Origin: CAYJLF01 sp964371055
GTDB taxonomy: Bacteria > Eisenbacteria > RBG-16-71-46 > CAIMUX01
Assembly: GCA_964371055.1 (NCBI GenBank)
Contig: CAYJLF010000003.1
Location: 248,001-312,000 of the forward strand
DNA: 64,000 bases
Reading direction: 5' to 3'
The notes below the pieces were generated by a model. It saw only the letters and a program-made list of their open reading frames with translations. It was not told the origin of the DNA and did not search any database. Made by a program: the position numbers and the translations under genes. Shown here one piece after another: positions 41,780 through 50,949 of the stretch. Every line of letters begins with the position of its first letter. Position 1 is the stretch's first letter.

Positions 41780-43981
41780 ATGCCATCGCACTCTCGCTCT
41801 CTGTGGCCGCACGCCTCCATCGTCCTCTGGATCTCCCTCGGCCTGGCCTGCCTCGGTACCGGCTCGGTCGCCATGGCCACGAACGGAGGGACGATCCCCG
41901 CCCTCCCGCCTCTCGTCCACGACAAGGAGAGCCCCGAACCGTTCGGAGCGGGGCTCGAACTGGTTCCCCCGGGTCCGCCGGACTCGATCGGCGTGATCGA
42001 TCCGGATGATCCGCCGGCGATGCTCGTGCGGTCGCCGCTCGATCGACCCCAGCCCGGCCCCGGCGGGCGAGCGCTGGAGGTCGAGACGACGATCGACAAG
42101 ATCGCCTACTCCTGGTACGGCACGATCGGGGTCTCGGCTTTCGTTCGAAGGGACGGGAGCCCCGCGCCCGATTGCGACTCGGTCGTCGTCGTCTCCGCCG
42201 CGAATCCGCGCGTTCGGGCCTACCTGCGCGACGACGGGGTCGCGCCGGACCTCGTGGCCGGGGATGGTCGCTACGGCGGCACGTTCGAAGTCGGAGCCGG
42301 AGAGGGCGAGGCCCGGCCGACCGGATCGTACACCGTGACGGCCACGGCCTACCGGGGAGCGGAGAACGGCAGCGACGGGTCGTCATCCTTCTCGCTCTAC
42401 AGCGTGCGACGGTGGACCGGGATCACGACGAGCGGGGTGGCCGACCCGGCCGATGCCTATACCGATTTCATCGTCGCGCCTCAGAGCGGCGGATTCCGGC
42501 ACACGATCCGGGACCTCGGACTGGTGCGGTCGGTATCTGTCTCCGACGCCCAGATCCGGATCCCGATCCTGCCCCGAGAGAATGCGATCTCCAATGTGAC
42601 GGTGACGGGGTCGGGTGTCTCGGGAGTCTTCGTCCGCGACAACGTCATCGGCTTTACCTGCAATCTCGCCTCGAGCGTGAGCCGCGTCACGATCGCGTTC
42701 GACGCTCCGAGCGACCTCGCCACGACGCGGATCGACCGCTATCACACCGGGGACATCGCGCTCCGCGACTTCCGAAACGGCTACCTGGTCTGGAACCGCT
42801 ACATCCACACAGCGATCCTGGGATCGGGCTTCACCTCCCCGCACGGACCCGGCTGCGTCGTCGATCTTCACGTCACCGATCTCGCGACCGGCGACGCCCA
42901 CTCGGTCGACTGCATGGAACGGGTGGCGGTGCATCTCGATGACACGCCGCACAACGACGGAACCGGCACCTATCCCAGCAATATCAAGTGGAGCGGCGAT
43001 GCGTTGTCCTGGATGCGCTCAGGCACCCTCGAACGCATCGAGTTCGGCTTCGTCTCGGGCGGGAACTACGGGCTGAATACCAAGGTCGAGGCGGATCGCA
43101 CGGTCGAGTTCTTCGCGGGCCGGCGCTACTTCCGCCACCTCTACCTCCTCCGGAACATCGACGCCGTGTCCCACGACTTCGACTTCGTCTGGGGCAAGGA
43201 GCAGTGGCTCTACGGCAGCGCCGCGGGATCGGACCGCGAGGATGACGACCGGGGTTTTCTGCCGAACAGCCCGACGGCGTGGGGTGGAGAGCATGGGTTC
43301 GGGCCGGGCGAGGTCAGTGGAACCTGGTTCGGGGCCTTCGATCTCTCCTCCTTCTACTCGATCGCCATGCTCTGGGAGGACCCATCGCCGCAGACGATGC
43401 CGACCTATGCGTACTTCCTCTGCAATCCGCCGCTCGGGAACTCGACGGGCGAGTATCCGATCTACCCATCGGGATCGTGCAGCGACATGGCGAACGCCTT
43501 CTTCGAGAAGCGGCTCGGCATCCTCGAGCCGGGCGACTCGGCCGCGGTCGAGTTCTATCAGTGGGGCGGCTATGGCAGCAACCAGGGCGAACTCACCGCG
43601 ATCCTCGAGAGCGACGCGGAGGTCGTATCAGGAGGGTCGATGGCGGTCGGCGAGGATCCGGAGGGTGAGGAGGCGCCGGTCGCGCCCGCGGGGGGCGTGG
43701 CGGGCGGTCCGCTCGCGTTGCGCATCGGGCCGAGTCCGTTCGTGCGATCGACGGAGATAGCGTTCGACGTGGCCGCGGAGGGACGCGTCTCTCTGCGGGT
43801 GCACGATGCGCAGGGACGGCTGGTGCGTGTGCTGGTGGACGGGCTCCTCGCGCCCGGGCGGCATTCCGTGACCTGGAACGGCGAGGACGGACGAGGCGCA
43901 GCGCTGAGCGGCGGCGTCTACTTCTGCCGACTCGAGGGGGGCGGCCAGCGTGAAGTGCGAAAGATCGTGATCGGAAGGTGA
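41780..43981 (+). CDS. Secreted protein with choice-of-anchor X-like domain and FlgD-like C-terminal domain
   Basis: The start is ATG 41780, chosen because the signal peptide begins there (MPSHSRSLWPHASIVLWISL, cleavage near SVAMATN); the upstream GAGAA is a weak site. The product is about 733 residues. Residues about 95-205 resemble the choice-of-anchor X fold (GTIGVSAFVRRDGSPAPDCD, RAYLRDDGVAPDLVAGDGRY, GSYTVTATAYRG). A long beta-rich region of unknown family (about 210-630) includes FAGRRYFRHLYLLRNIDAVS and YFLCNPPLGNSTGEYPIYPS. The end is the FlgD-like domain (IGPSPFVRSTEIAFDVAAEG, HDAQGRLVRVLVDG, GGVYFCRLEGGG). Function is unknown; export is very likely. Confidence 0.85.
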   Translation: MPSHSRSLWPHASIVLWISLGLACLGTGSVAMATNGGTIPALPPLVHDKESPEPFGAGLELVPPGPPDSIGVIDPDDPPAMLVRSPLDRPQPGPGGRALEVETTIDKIAYSWYGTIGVSAFVRRDGSPAPDCDSVVVVSAANPRVRAYLRDDGVAPDLVAGDGRYGGTFEVGAGEGEARPTGSYTVTATAYRGAENGSDGSSSFSLYSVRRWTGITTSGVADPADAYTDFIVAPQSGGFRHTIRDLGLVRSVSVSDAQIRIPILPRENAISNVTVTGSGVSGVFVRDNVIGFTCNLASSVSRVTIAFDAPSDLATTRIDRYHTGDIALRDFRNGYLVWNRYIHTAILGSGFTSPHGPGCVVDLHVTDLATGDAHSVDCMERVAVHLDDTPHNDGTGTYPSNIKWSGDALSWMRSGTLERIEFGFVSGGNYGLNTKVEADRTVEFFAGRRYFRHLYLLRNIDAVSHDFDFVWGKEQWLYGSAAGSDREDDDRGFLPNSPTAWGGEHGFGPGEVSGTWFGAFDLSSFYSIAMLWEDPSPQTMPTYAYFLCNPPLGNSTGEYPIYPSGSCSDMANAFFEKRLGILEPGDSAAVEFYQWGGYGSNQGELTAILESDAEVVSGGSMAVGEDPEGEEAPVAPAGGVAGGPLALRIGPSPFVRSTEIAFDVAAEGRVSLRVHDAQGRLVRVLVDGLLAPGRHSVTWNGEDGRGAALSGGVYFCRLEGGGQREVRKIVIGR

Positions 43982-44126
43982 CGTAGATCGCACGTCTCAA
44001 TCGAGCTGGATGCCGGGGCGATGCTGGATCGATGCCAGCGCCGCGCTTGAGTTCCGTCTGTTCCTGTGATTACGTCAGGGGCGTCGCCCCGATCGAGGGC
44101 ATCCCGACTCGCCTGGGAGGAACCCG

Positions 44127-45656
44127 ATGAGATTCATGGCCGCACGAGCTGCTTTCATTACGGTCCTCGTCTCCCTTTTCACAGTCGCCTGCTCCGGTGG
44201 GAAGCGAGAAGTGCCGCCCGATCGCGGTTCAGGGTTCGACCTCCCCGTGCTGCGCGAGGCGGAGGTCATCGCCCGCGCGAGTGCGTTGGCCGATTCCGGA
44301 TACGGACTGATGGAAGCCGGTCAGTTCGAGGCCGCGATTGCGCTCATGAAGGAATCGGCCGCGGCCCTGCCGGAGGCCCGGGGCGCGCACTACAACCTGG
44401 CGTGCGCGTACGCGCGGTCCGGTGATACTACCCGTGCCCTGGAGGAGTTGGCGCTGGCGGTTCGGGCGGGCTGGGACGACCACCGTCACATTTCGACGGA
44501 TCCCGACTTGGCTTCACTGCGCGAAGCGCCGCCCTTCCAAGCGATGCTCGAGGAGGTGAAGGGCAACCGCGATCGCGGCATGGCGCCCTTGGCGGAAGGA
44601 CTTCCCGAGGTCCTGGACGAGCCGGGACGCTTCCCGAACGCGGAGAGCCTGAACGCCTGGATGCAGACGGAGATGGAGAGATCGGAGGAGGGGAGCCGGC
44701 ACCTCTTTGCGTGGCAGGCCGCGCGGGTTCAGATCGCGCTGCAGGCCCGCGGCATCGCCGCTCGCCGGAATCTGACCGAGCCTGATTCCACCTTCGACGA
44801 GGGGCTCGAACGGGTGCGGGCGATGGGTGGTCTTCTCGGTTCGTGGCAGCCGTGGGGTCCGGTCGCCGACGGGACGGTGAAGGAGGTCAAGGCGTACCTC
44901 GCGCAGAATCCCGCCGCGACCGGCCGGGACGAGGCACTCTACTGGGCTGGGCTGGCCGAGTATTGCCGGGCGCAGCCGGAGTCCGGCGATCCTGGCTGGG
45001 CTGGATCCGTCAACGCGGCCCGGGGGTGGTTCGCGCAGATTCCGACCGGATCGAAGGTCGAGGGAGTCGCCGCGGCCTGGCAGTTGATGTTCGACCTGCG
45101 CGAGGCGGGTGACGACACCTCGCCGCTCCTGCCGCGGCTGCGCGATTTCGCAACGAAGTACGCGGATGACCAGGCCGCCATGGGGGTCGCGAGCAACTAC
45201 TTCGCGGATGAACTGATCCGCGCGGAGTGGCCGATCGCGTTCGAAGCGGTCGACCTCGCGGGCCGGCGCGTCACCCTGGAGGAGTACCGGGGGAATCCGG
45301 TCCTGCTCTGCTATTGGGCCACGTGGTGAGGACCCTGTCGTGGGGAGTTGCCCCACCTCAAGGCCGCGTACCAGACGTTCCGGGATCAGGGTTTCGAGAT
45401 TCTCTCCGTGTCGCTCGACAGTCCACAGCGGGGCATGTCGCCCGATAAGCTGGCCGCCTGGACCCGCGAGAACGGGATGACCTGGCGTCACGTCTACGAC
45501 CAGCAGGCGTTCGCCAGCCCGCTGGCCAGGGCATTCCATGTGAACGGCATCCCGGCCATCTTCCTGATCGGACGGGACGGCTCGCTCAAGGCCACGGGCG
45601 CGGAGTGCCGTGGCGACAAGCTGATGGATACGGTGCGCAGGGCCGTCGAGGGATAA
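44127..45656 (+). CDS. TlpA/thioredoxin-like lipoprotein, candidate selenoprotein with in-frame TGA (Sec401) in a UGPC motif
   Basis: Reading through TGA 45327-45329 gives 509 residues. ATG 44127 follows GGAGGAACCCG. The signal ends FTVAC (Cys 22). Residues about 35-110 are TPR-like, ending with the usual GWDDHRHISTDPDLASLR. A helical region leads to a redoxin domain beginning FEAVDLAGRRVTLEEYRGNP. The core reads VLLCYWATW-[TGA]-GPCRGELPHLKAAY, so the TGA replaces exactly the first Cys of the usual WCGPC. The same frame continues through FEILSVSLDSP, WRHVYDQQAF, VNGIPAIFLIGRDG to a normal stop at 45654-45656, with every expected redoxin element present. This fits selenocysteine better than a nonsense mutation. 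A hairpin follows immediately. Alternatives are a recent pseudogene or a TGC/TGA sequencing error. Confidence 0.8.
45327..45360 (+). promoter_or_regulatory. SECIS-like hairpin immediately downstream of the in-frame TGA
   Basis: GTGGGG (45340-45345) pairs perfectly with CCCCAC (45351-45356), closing a 5-nt loop AGTTG. TGAG (45327-45330) can pair with CTCA (45357-45360) to form a lower stem with a one-sided 9-nt bulge. The loop begins 17 nt after the TGA and has G in its first two positions. Bacterial SECIS elements are known to need a short apical stem with an early loop G at about 16-37 nt from UGA, which this meets. Confidence 0.65.
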
Positions 45657-45759
45657 CGCCCGGTCGCGATCGCGAAGCCGGGCAGGACAGGAATCGTCGA
45701 CGGTTGGAGGCGTGGACCGGGACGGGGGCGCCGTCGAACGCGGCGTCGGCCGCGCGCGG

Positions 45760-46839
45760 CTATCGTTCCGTCAGCTCCGGTTCCATCTGATACCACCTCA
45801 CCCGTCCGCGCCGCGAAGCCGAAGGCGACGGCGCTTCGCGTCGCCGGTTCTCCACATACTTCGCCGCGGCCTTCCAGTCGGCCTGGATAGCGGCCAGGCT
45901 CGCGGCCGACCGCCACGGGCTGTGCGGATAGCGGATGACGGTGCGGCGTCCGGCCACCGTCACATCCCCCTCGATCTGGGGATTCAGGTGATGCAGGAGC
46001 GAGAGCGGGACGCCCAGGTCGCGGGCGACGCGCGAGAGCCTGACCGCATCGCGTACCACCAGCGAGTCGATCGTATCGCCGCCTCCCCGGCCGACCCGCA
46101 ACCCGTAGCGGTGCGGATCGCGCGCGATGAGGGCGGCGGCGATCAGCTTGGGAACGTAGTCGCGCGTCTCGGGGGCGATGAGGCGTGTCTGCGAGAGACG
46201 GAAGAAGTCCTCGTTGTCCGCGTCGGTCACGTTGAGCTGGCGGAGTCCCTCGTCGATCCGGCCCGCGCCGGCGTTGTACGCGGCGGCGGCGAGGAAGGGG
46301 GATCCGTAGCGGTCGTTGAGATCGCGCAGGTGGCGGATCGCCGCGCGGGTCGACTTGTAGGTGTCGCGACGCTCGTCGACGTAGCGGTCGACGCGCAGCC
46401 CGTAGGCCCGCGCGGTCTGCGGCATGAACTGCCACATCCCGACCGCACCCGCGGAACTGACTGCGACGTTGGAGAAGCCGCTTTCGATGAGGGGCAGCCA
46501 GGCGAGGTCGGCGGGGAGATCCTCGCCCTTCAGATGCCGCTGAATCATGGAGACCCACGGCGCGCCCCGCGTCAGCGCCCGCTCGACGGAGCGGCGACCC
46601 GGCCCGAGGAAGTAGCGCAGGTGCGCCTTGACCGCCGGACGATCGGCGTAGGCCTCGAGGGAGAGCGGGTCGGCGAGGGCCGGGGAAGAGGCGCGCGCCT
46701 TTGGTCGTGCGCCGTCCATCGCCAATTGCGATGTGGTCGCAGCGGCTGTGACGGCGAACCCCGCGGCGAGAAGGATCAGGATCGAAACCACGCGGAGGAC
46801 TCCAGCCGACCTCGATGCATGTCCGGGGTGGTTCGGCAT
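45760..46839 (-). CDS. Lytic transglycosylase (MltD-like, SLT domain) with C-terminal LysM-like segment
   Basis: The 359-residue protein is taken to start at ATG 46839, directly before a signal peptide (SAGVLRVVSILILLAAGFAV); no strong Shine-Dalgarno is visible. The SLT domain spans about 95-225, with catalytic Glu119 in LPLIESGFSNVAVSSAGAVG, the GMWQFMPQTARAYGL motif and AAAAYNAGAGRI. A helical segment (LIAPETRDYVPKLIAAALIA) is typical of MltD. The C-terminal VRLSRVARDLGVPLSLLHHL with NPQI resembles a LysM repeat. It cleaves peptidoglycan between MurNAc and GlcNAc, forming 1,6-anhydro ends, in the periplasm. It is transcribed toward the selenoprotein candidate and divergent from the molybdenum hydroxylase operon. 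Confidence 0.9.
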   Translation of the reverse strand: MPNHPGHASRSAGVLRVVSILILLAAGFAVTAAATTSQLAMDGARPKARASSPALADPLSLEAYADRPAVKAHLRYFLGPGRRSVERALTRGAPWVSMIQRHLKGEDLPADLAWLPLIESGFSNVAVSSAGAVGMWQFMPQTARAYGLRVDRYVDERRDTYKSTRAAIRHLRDLNDRYGSPFLAAAAYNAGAGRIDEGLRQLNVTDADNEDFFRLSQTRLIAPETRDYVPKLIAAALIARDPHRYGLRVGRGGGDTIDSLVVRDAVRLSRVARDLGVPLSLLHHLNPQIEGDVTVAGRRTVIRYPHSPWRSAASLAAIQADWKAAAKYVENRRREAPSPSASRRGRVRWYQMEPELTER

Positions 46840-47084
46840 AGGGTTAATGATCTCATCCCCGGGCGCTTCCCCGGAGCAAAATCGGCCCATAGCAACGAGG
46901 AGAATCGCGATCTCGGATCGCGCGGACGCCGGCCGAGGGGTCGATCTTCCGGGGGCCGAGGCGCCGGCTGGCATGCCGGCGGGCACGTCGTCTGGTACGG
47001 TCGGTCTCTTCCCGCGACGTGCGACCCGGGTTATCCTTTGCCGACTCTTCAGCTACCGGGTCGACGGGGAAGGGATCGGAGCGG

Positions 47085-49388
47085 GTGGGCGACGAGTTCA
47101 ACGCCATCGGGCAGCCTCACTGGCGGGTCGACGGAATCGGCAAGGTCACGGGGAGGGCGCGCTTCGCGGCCGACCTGTCGGCGCCGGGCATGCTGTGGGG
47201 TGGAGTCCTGCGCGCCGACCGGCCCTCGGCCCGGATCGTCGGGCTCGACGTCACGCCGGCCCGTGCGATCGCCGGGGTGCGCGCGGTTCTCACCGTCCGT
47301 GATCTCCCCCACGCGCGAACCTTCGGGATCGTGATCCAGAACCAGCCGATCCTGGTTGAAGACCGGATCCGGCAGTTCGGTGACGGGATCGTGCTGGTGG
47401 CCGGCGACACGCCGCGTTCCGTCGAGACCGCGCTCGAAGCGATCCGGATCGAGTTCGAGGATCTCCCCGGGGTCTTCGATCCTGAGGAGGCGATGGGGCC
47501 CGATGCACCCCTCCTGCACGAGGGATCGAACATTGTCACCCATCACCCGGTGCGCCACGGCGACGTCGAGTCGGGATTCGCCGAGGCGGACCTGATCCTC
47601 GAGCGCACCTATCGCACGCAGCGCATCGAGCACGCCTACCTCGAGCCCGAGGCGGTGCTGGCGGAGCCGACCGAGGACGGCGGGATCCGCGTCACCGGAT
47701 CGATCCAGAACATCTTCTCGACCCGGCGCTCCCTCGCGGCGGTCCTCGGCCTCGACCTGGCGCGCGTGACGGTGGAGCATGCCGCGCTGGGTGGATCGTT
47801 TGGCGGCAAGGACGAGGTGATGACGCAGATGAGCTGCCGGGCGGCGCTCCTGGCGCGCGCCACCGGACGGCCGGTCAAGATGGTGAACAGCCGCGAGGAG
47901 TCGATGAGCGAGTCGTACAAGCGCCATCCCTACGTCCTGCACTACAAGGTCGGGGCCAGGCGGGACGGCACGCTCACGGCGGTCGAGTCGCGGATCATCG
48001 CCGATGCCGGGGCGTACGCTTCGATGTCCCCCTTCGTCACCTGGAGATCGGCCGTGCAGGCGGCCGGGCCTTACGTCTGTCCGCATGTCAGGACCGACGT
48101 CTGCGCCGTCTACACGAACAACTGCTACACCGGCGCGATGCGTGGCTTTGGCGCGCCGCAGACCAACTTCGCGATCGAATCGTGGATGGACGAGCTGGCC
48201 GAGCGTCTGGGGATCGATCCGCTGGAGCTGCGGCTGCGAAACGCCCTGACCCGCGGATCGATCACGGCGACTGGCCAGCGCCTCGACCACGAAGTCTCCT
48301 TGCGGGAAGTGTTGAGAAAGGCGGCCGAGGCCGCGGGATACCACGCCAAGCGGCCCCTCTGGAGCGAAGAGAACGCGCGCGGCGGGACGGTGCGCAAGGG
48401 GATCGGCCTCGCTTGCTCCTATCGCGGAGTCAGCCTGGGAGCGGAGGGGACCGACGCGGTGGGGGCCATCGTCTCGTTGCAGGCCGACGGGAGTCTCCTC
48501 GTCTCGGTCGGTCTCACCGACATGGGGCAGGGGGTGGCGACCGCCCTCTCGCTCATCGCGGCCGAGGTCCTCGGCGCGGAGCCGTCGCGCGTGAAGTTCT
48601 GGCCGGTCCACACCGGGCGCGTCCCCGACTCCGGTCCCACCGTCGCCAGCCGATCGACCGTGATGGGAGGACGGGCCGTCCAGAACGCGGCCCAGACGGT
48701 TCGGGATGTCCTCCTCGGCGTGGTGGCGGAGCGGCACGGCCTGGCGGTCGAGTCGCTCGTGGTCCGCCCCGGACGGATCGAAGGGCCGGAAGGCTTCGCC
48801 GTGTCGCTGCGCGAGGCGGCGCAATGGACCTTCAACGCCGGACGTCCGCTCCTGGGCTTCGGCTGGTTCAAGTCGCCGCGCACCTCTTGGGACGAGGCTA
48901 CCGGCCAGGGTGACGCCTACTTCACCTTCGTCTACAGCGCGAATGTGGCCGAGGTGGAGGTGGACATCGAGACGGGCCGGGTCGAGGTTCTGCGCGTCAG
49001 CGCGGCGCATGACGTCGGACGCGCCATCAGCCCCGCCATGATCCAGAGCCAGGTCTACGGCGGGATCAGCATGGGGATGGGCTATGCCCTGCTCGAGCAG
49101 TACGAACTGCATGAGGGGATCCCCTCCGCGCTCAACTTCGAGGAGTACCTCCTGCCGACCGCCATGGATGCGCCGGAGGTCGAGGTCGTGATCGTCGAGA
49201 ATCCCGATCCCGTGGGTCCGTTCGGAGCCAAGAGCGTCGGCGAGCCGGCGACCGAGATCGCCGCTCCGGCCATCGTCAACGCGATCGCGCATGCGACCGG
49301 CCGGCGGATCCTCGAACTCCCGGCCGACCTCGAGTCGGTCCGCCTCGGCCATCCGTTGCGCCGCCCGGCGCCGGGGAGACCGGCATGA
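47085..49388 (+). CDS. Xanthine dehydrogenase-family molybdenum-binding subunit (XdhD-like)
   Basis: The start is uncertain: GTG 47085 with GGAG upstream is preferred, GTG 47019 is possible. The product is about 767 residues. It has the ab hammerhead domain (IGKVTGRARFAADLSAPGML) and the molybdopterin motifs VEHAALGGSFGGKDE, MRGFGAPQTNF and GLTDMGQGVATAL. The catalytic Glu lies in AKSVGEPATEIAAPAIVNA. Family enzymes hydroxylate purines or other heterocycles with water as oxygen donor. The FAD and 2Fe-2S subunits are encoded directly downstream with ATGA overlaps, forming a three-subunit enzyme. Downstream context points to purine catabolism (hypoxanthine/xanthine). Whether it is a selenium-dependent hydroxylase cannot be told from this sequence. 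Confidence 0.9.
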   Translation: MGDEFNAIGQPHWRVDGIGKVTGRARFAADLSAPGMLWGGVLRADRPSARIVGLDVTPARAIAGVRAVLTVRDLPHARTFGIVIQNQPILVEDRIRQFGDGIVLVAGDTPRSVETALEAIRIEFEDLPGVFDPEEAMGPDAPLLHEGSNIVTHHPVRHGDVESGFAEADLILERTYRTQRIEHAYLEPEAVLAEPTEDGGIRVTGSIQNIFSTRRSLAAVLGLDLARVTVEHAALGGSFGGKDEVMTQMSCRAALLARATGRPVKMVNSREESMSESYKRHPYVLHYKVGARRDGTLTAVESRIIADAGAYASMSPFVTWRSAVQAAGPYVCPHVRTDVCAVYTNNCYTGAMRGFGAPQTNFAIESWMDELAERLGIDPLELRLRNALTRGSITATGQRLDHEVSLREVLRKAAEAAGYHAKRPLWSEENARGGTVRKGIGLACSYRGVSLGAEGTDAVGAIVSLQADGSLLVSVGLTDMGQGVATALSLIAAEVLGAEPSRVKFWPVHTGRVPDSGPTVASRSTVMGGRAVQNAAQTVRDVLLGVVAERHGLAVESLVVRPGRIEGPEGFAVSLREAAQWTFNAGRPLLGFGWFKSPRTSWDEATGQGDAYFTFVYSANVAEVEVDIETGRVEVLRVSAAHDVGRAISPAMIQSQVYGGISMGMGYALLEQYELHEGIPSALNFEEYLLPTAMDAPEVEVVIVENPDPVGPFGAKSVGEPATEIAAPAIVNAIAHATGRRILELPADLESVRLGHPLRRPAPGRPA

Positions 49389-50353
49389 GGCGGATCGCGT
49401 TCCATCGCGCCGCCTCGCTGGAAGAGGCGCTCGAGCTGCGCGGCCGCTGGGGCGAAGCCGGCACGGTCGTCGCCGGCGGCACCGATCTCCTCGTGGCCCT
49501 GCGCCAACAGAGCTGGACCTTGCCGCCTCTCCCGGTCATCGACCTGACCGGAATCGAGGCGCTGCGCGCGATCGTGATCGAAGCGCCAGACGGGGGGGAC
49601 GGTGAACGGGTCCGCCTCGGCGCGCTGGCCACGCATGATGCGATCGAACGCAACGATCGGCTGCGCCGCGTGGCGTCGCTCTTGTGTAAGGCGAGCTCCA
49701 CCGTCGGCTCGCCGCAGATCCGCCATCGGGGCACGATCGGCGGCAACATCGCCAATGCGGCTTCGTGCGCCGACACCATGCCGCCGCTCGTCGCGCTGGG
49801 TGCGGTCCTGACGCTCCAATCGTGCCACGGCCGGCGGGAAATTCCCGCGGCGGCCTTCAGCAGCGCGCCGTACCGGACTGTTCTTCAGCCGGACGAGATC
49901 CTGACGGCGATCGCCTTCCCCGCGCTGCGGGAGCGCGAAAGGAGCGCGTTCTTCAAGCTGGGGCGCCGGAACGCGCTTTCGATCTCACGGATGAGCGTGG
50001 CGGTCGTGCTGGAGCGGGGTGACGACGGTCTCGTGCACCGGCCGAGGATCGCAGGCGGTTCGGTGGTGCCGACGGTGCGTCGTTTCCCGGAGGCGGAGGC
50101 CTGCCTGGAGGGGATTTCCTGGAGCGCGGATGCCGGCAGCCGTGGTGAAGCCGCGGGCGGACATCTGGGCGAGGCGATTCGGGCCGCGGCCGCGGCCCTG
50201 GCGGAGGCGATGGTGCGGGAGACGGGACGCCGGTGGTCGACGCCGTACAAAGAGCCGGTGGTGCAGGCGATCGCGGCACGGGCGATCCGGGCGGCGCTGC
50301 AAGCGGAGCCTCGAGAGGCGCTGCCGACGGCGGCGCGGGAGGAGTCGCGATGA
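49385..50353 (+). CDS. Molybdenum hydroxylase FAD-binding subunit
   Basis: The 322-residue protein starts at ATG 49385, overlapping the upstream stop by 4 bp. It has the two FAD-binding motifs of the CO dehydrogenase medium-subunit family, TVVAGGTDLLVALRQ near residues 26-40 and GTIGGNIANAASCADTMPPL near 117-136, then the C-terminal domain (FFKLGRRNALSISRMSVAVV). The subunit passes electrons from the iron-sulfur clusters to NAD+ or another acceptor. The 2Fe-2S subunit start overlaps its stop (ATGA). Family assignment is firm. Confidence 0.93.
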   Translation: MRRIAFHRAASLEEALELRGRWGEAGTVVAGGTDLLVALRQQSWTLPPLPVIDLTGIEALRAIVIEAPDGGDGERVRLGALATHDAIERNDRLRRVASLLCKASSTVGSPQIRHRGTIGGNIANAASCADTMPPLVALGAVLTLQSCHGRREIPAAAFSSAPYRTVLQPDEILTAIAFPALRERERSAFFKLGRRNALSISRMSVAVVLERGDDGLVHRPRIAGGSVVPTVRRFPEAEACLEGISWSADAGSRGEAAGGHLGEAIRAAAAALAEAMVRETGRRWSTPYKEPVVQAIAARAIRAALQAEPREALPTAAREESR

Positions 50354-50949
50354 TCGCATCCATCCGCATCCGGTTCCACCTGAACGGCGCGCCGTGCGAG
50401 GTGGAGGCGCCGGGAGAGACGACGCTCCTGCAGCTTCTGCGCGAGCACCTCCTGCTGACCGGAACGAAGTGCGGCTGCGAGATCGGGCAATGCGGCGCCT
50501 GCACCGTGCTTTTGAACGGAGAGACCGTCGCGAGCTGTCTGGTGCTGGCGGGGCAGGTCGACGGGGCCTCGGTCGAGACGGTGGAGGGGATGTCCGCCCA
50601 CGTGACCCCGGACGGGGAAGGGCTGCATCCGCTGCAGAAGGCGTTTCTCGACCTCGACGCGGTGGCCTGCGGCTTCTGCACTCCCGGGATGCTCCTGGCA
50701 GCCCACGCGTTGCTGCGCGAGCGGCCGCATCCTACGCGGGAGGAGATCCGCCGGGCGCTCAGCGGCAATCTCTGCCGCTGCACCGGGTACATCCCGATCT
50801 TCGAGGCGGTGGAGCGAGCTGCCGTCGAGATGGCGAATGCCGGCGGACCGGCGGGTGACACGGCCGGGCCGGCGCATGACACAGTCGGACCGGCGGGAGA
50901 TCCATCCGCGCCGGTGGTTGAGTCGCGAGCAAGGAAGGAGCCACGATGA
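50350..50949 (+). CDS. Molybdenum hydroxylase [2Fe-2S] subunit
   Basis: The 199-residue protein starts at ATG 50350 (ATGA overlap). The N-terminal plant-type ferredoxin domain has CGCEIGQCGACTVLLNG, and the C-terminal helical [2Fe-2S] domain has ACGFCTPGM and LSGNLCRCTGY. All cluster cysteines are present. It relays electrons from the molybdenum site to FAD. The last 40 residues are an unusual Gly/Pro tail with repeats of PAGD and PAHDT, longer than most homologues; it may be a flexible tether. It overlaps the PreT-like gene by 4 bp. Confidence 0.94.
   Translation: MIASIRIRFHLNGAPCEVEAPGETTLLQLLREHLLLTGTKCGCEIGQCGACTVLLNGETVASCLVLAGQVDGASVETVEGMSAHVTPDGEGLHPLQKAFLDLDAVACGFCTPGMLLAAHALLRERPHPTREEIRRALSGNLCRCTGYIPIFEAVERAAVEMANAGGPAGDTAGPAHDTVGPAGDPSAPVVESRARKEPR

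Noticed and set aside
44127..45329. Reading the redoxin lipoprotein as a complete 400-residue protein ending at the TGA
   Set aside because: It would end at the Trp before the active site and lose the whole redoxin domain, which continues in frame.
45348..45656. Separate small thioredoxin-like gene starting at TTG 45348
   Set aside because: No ribosome-binding site and no first strand or active site; it is the 3' part of the interrupted redoxin gene.
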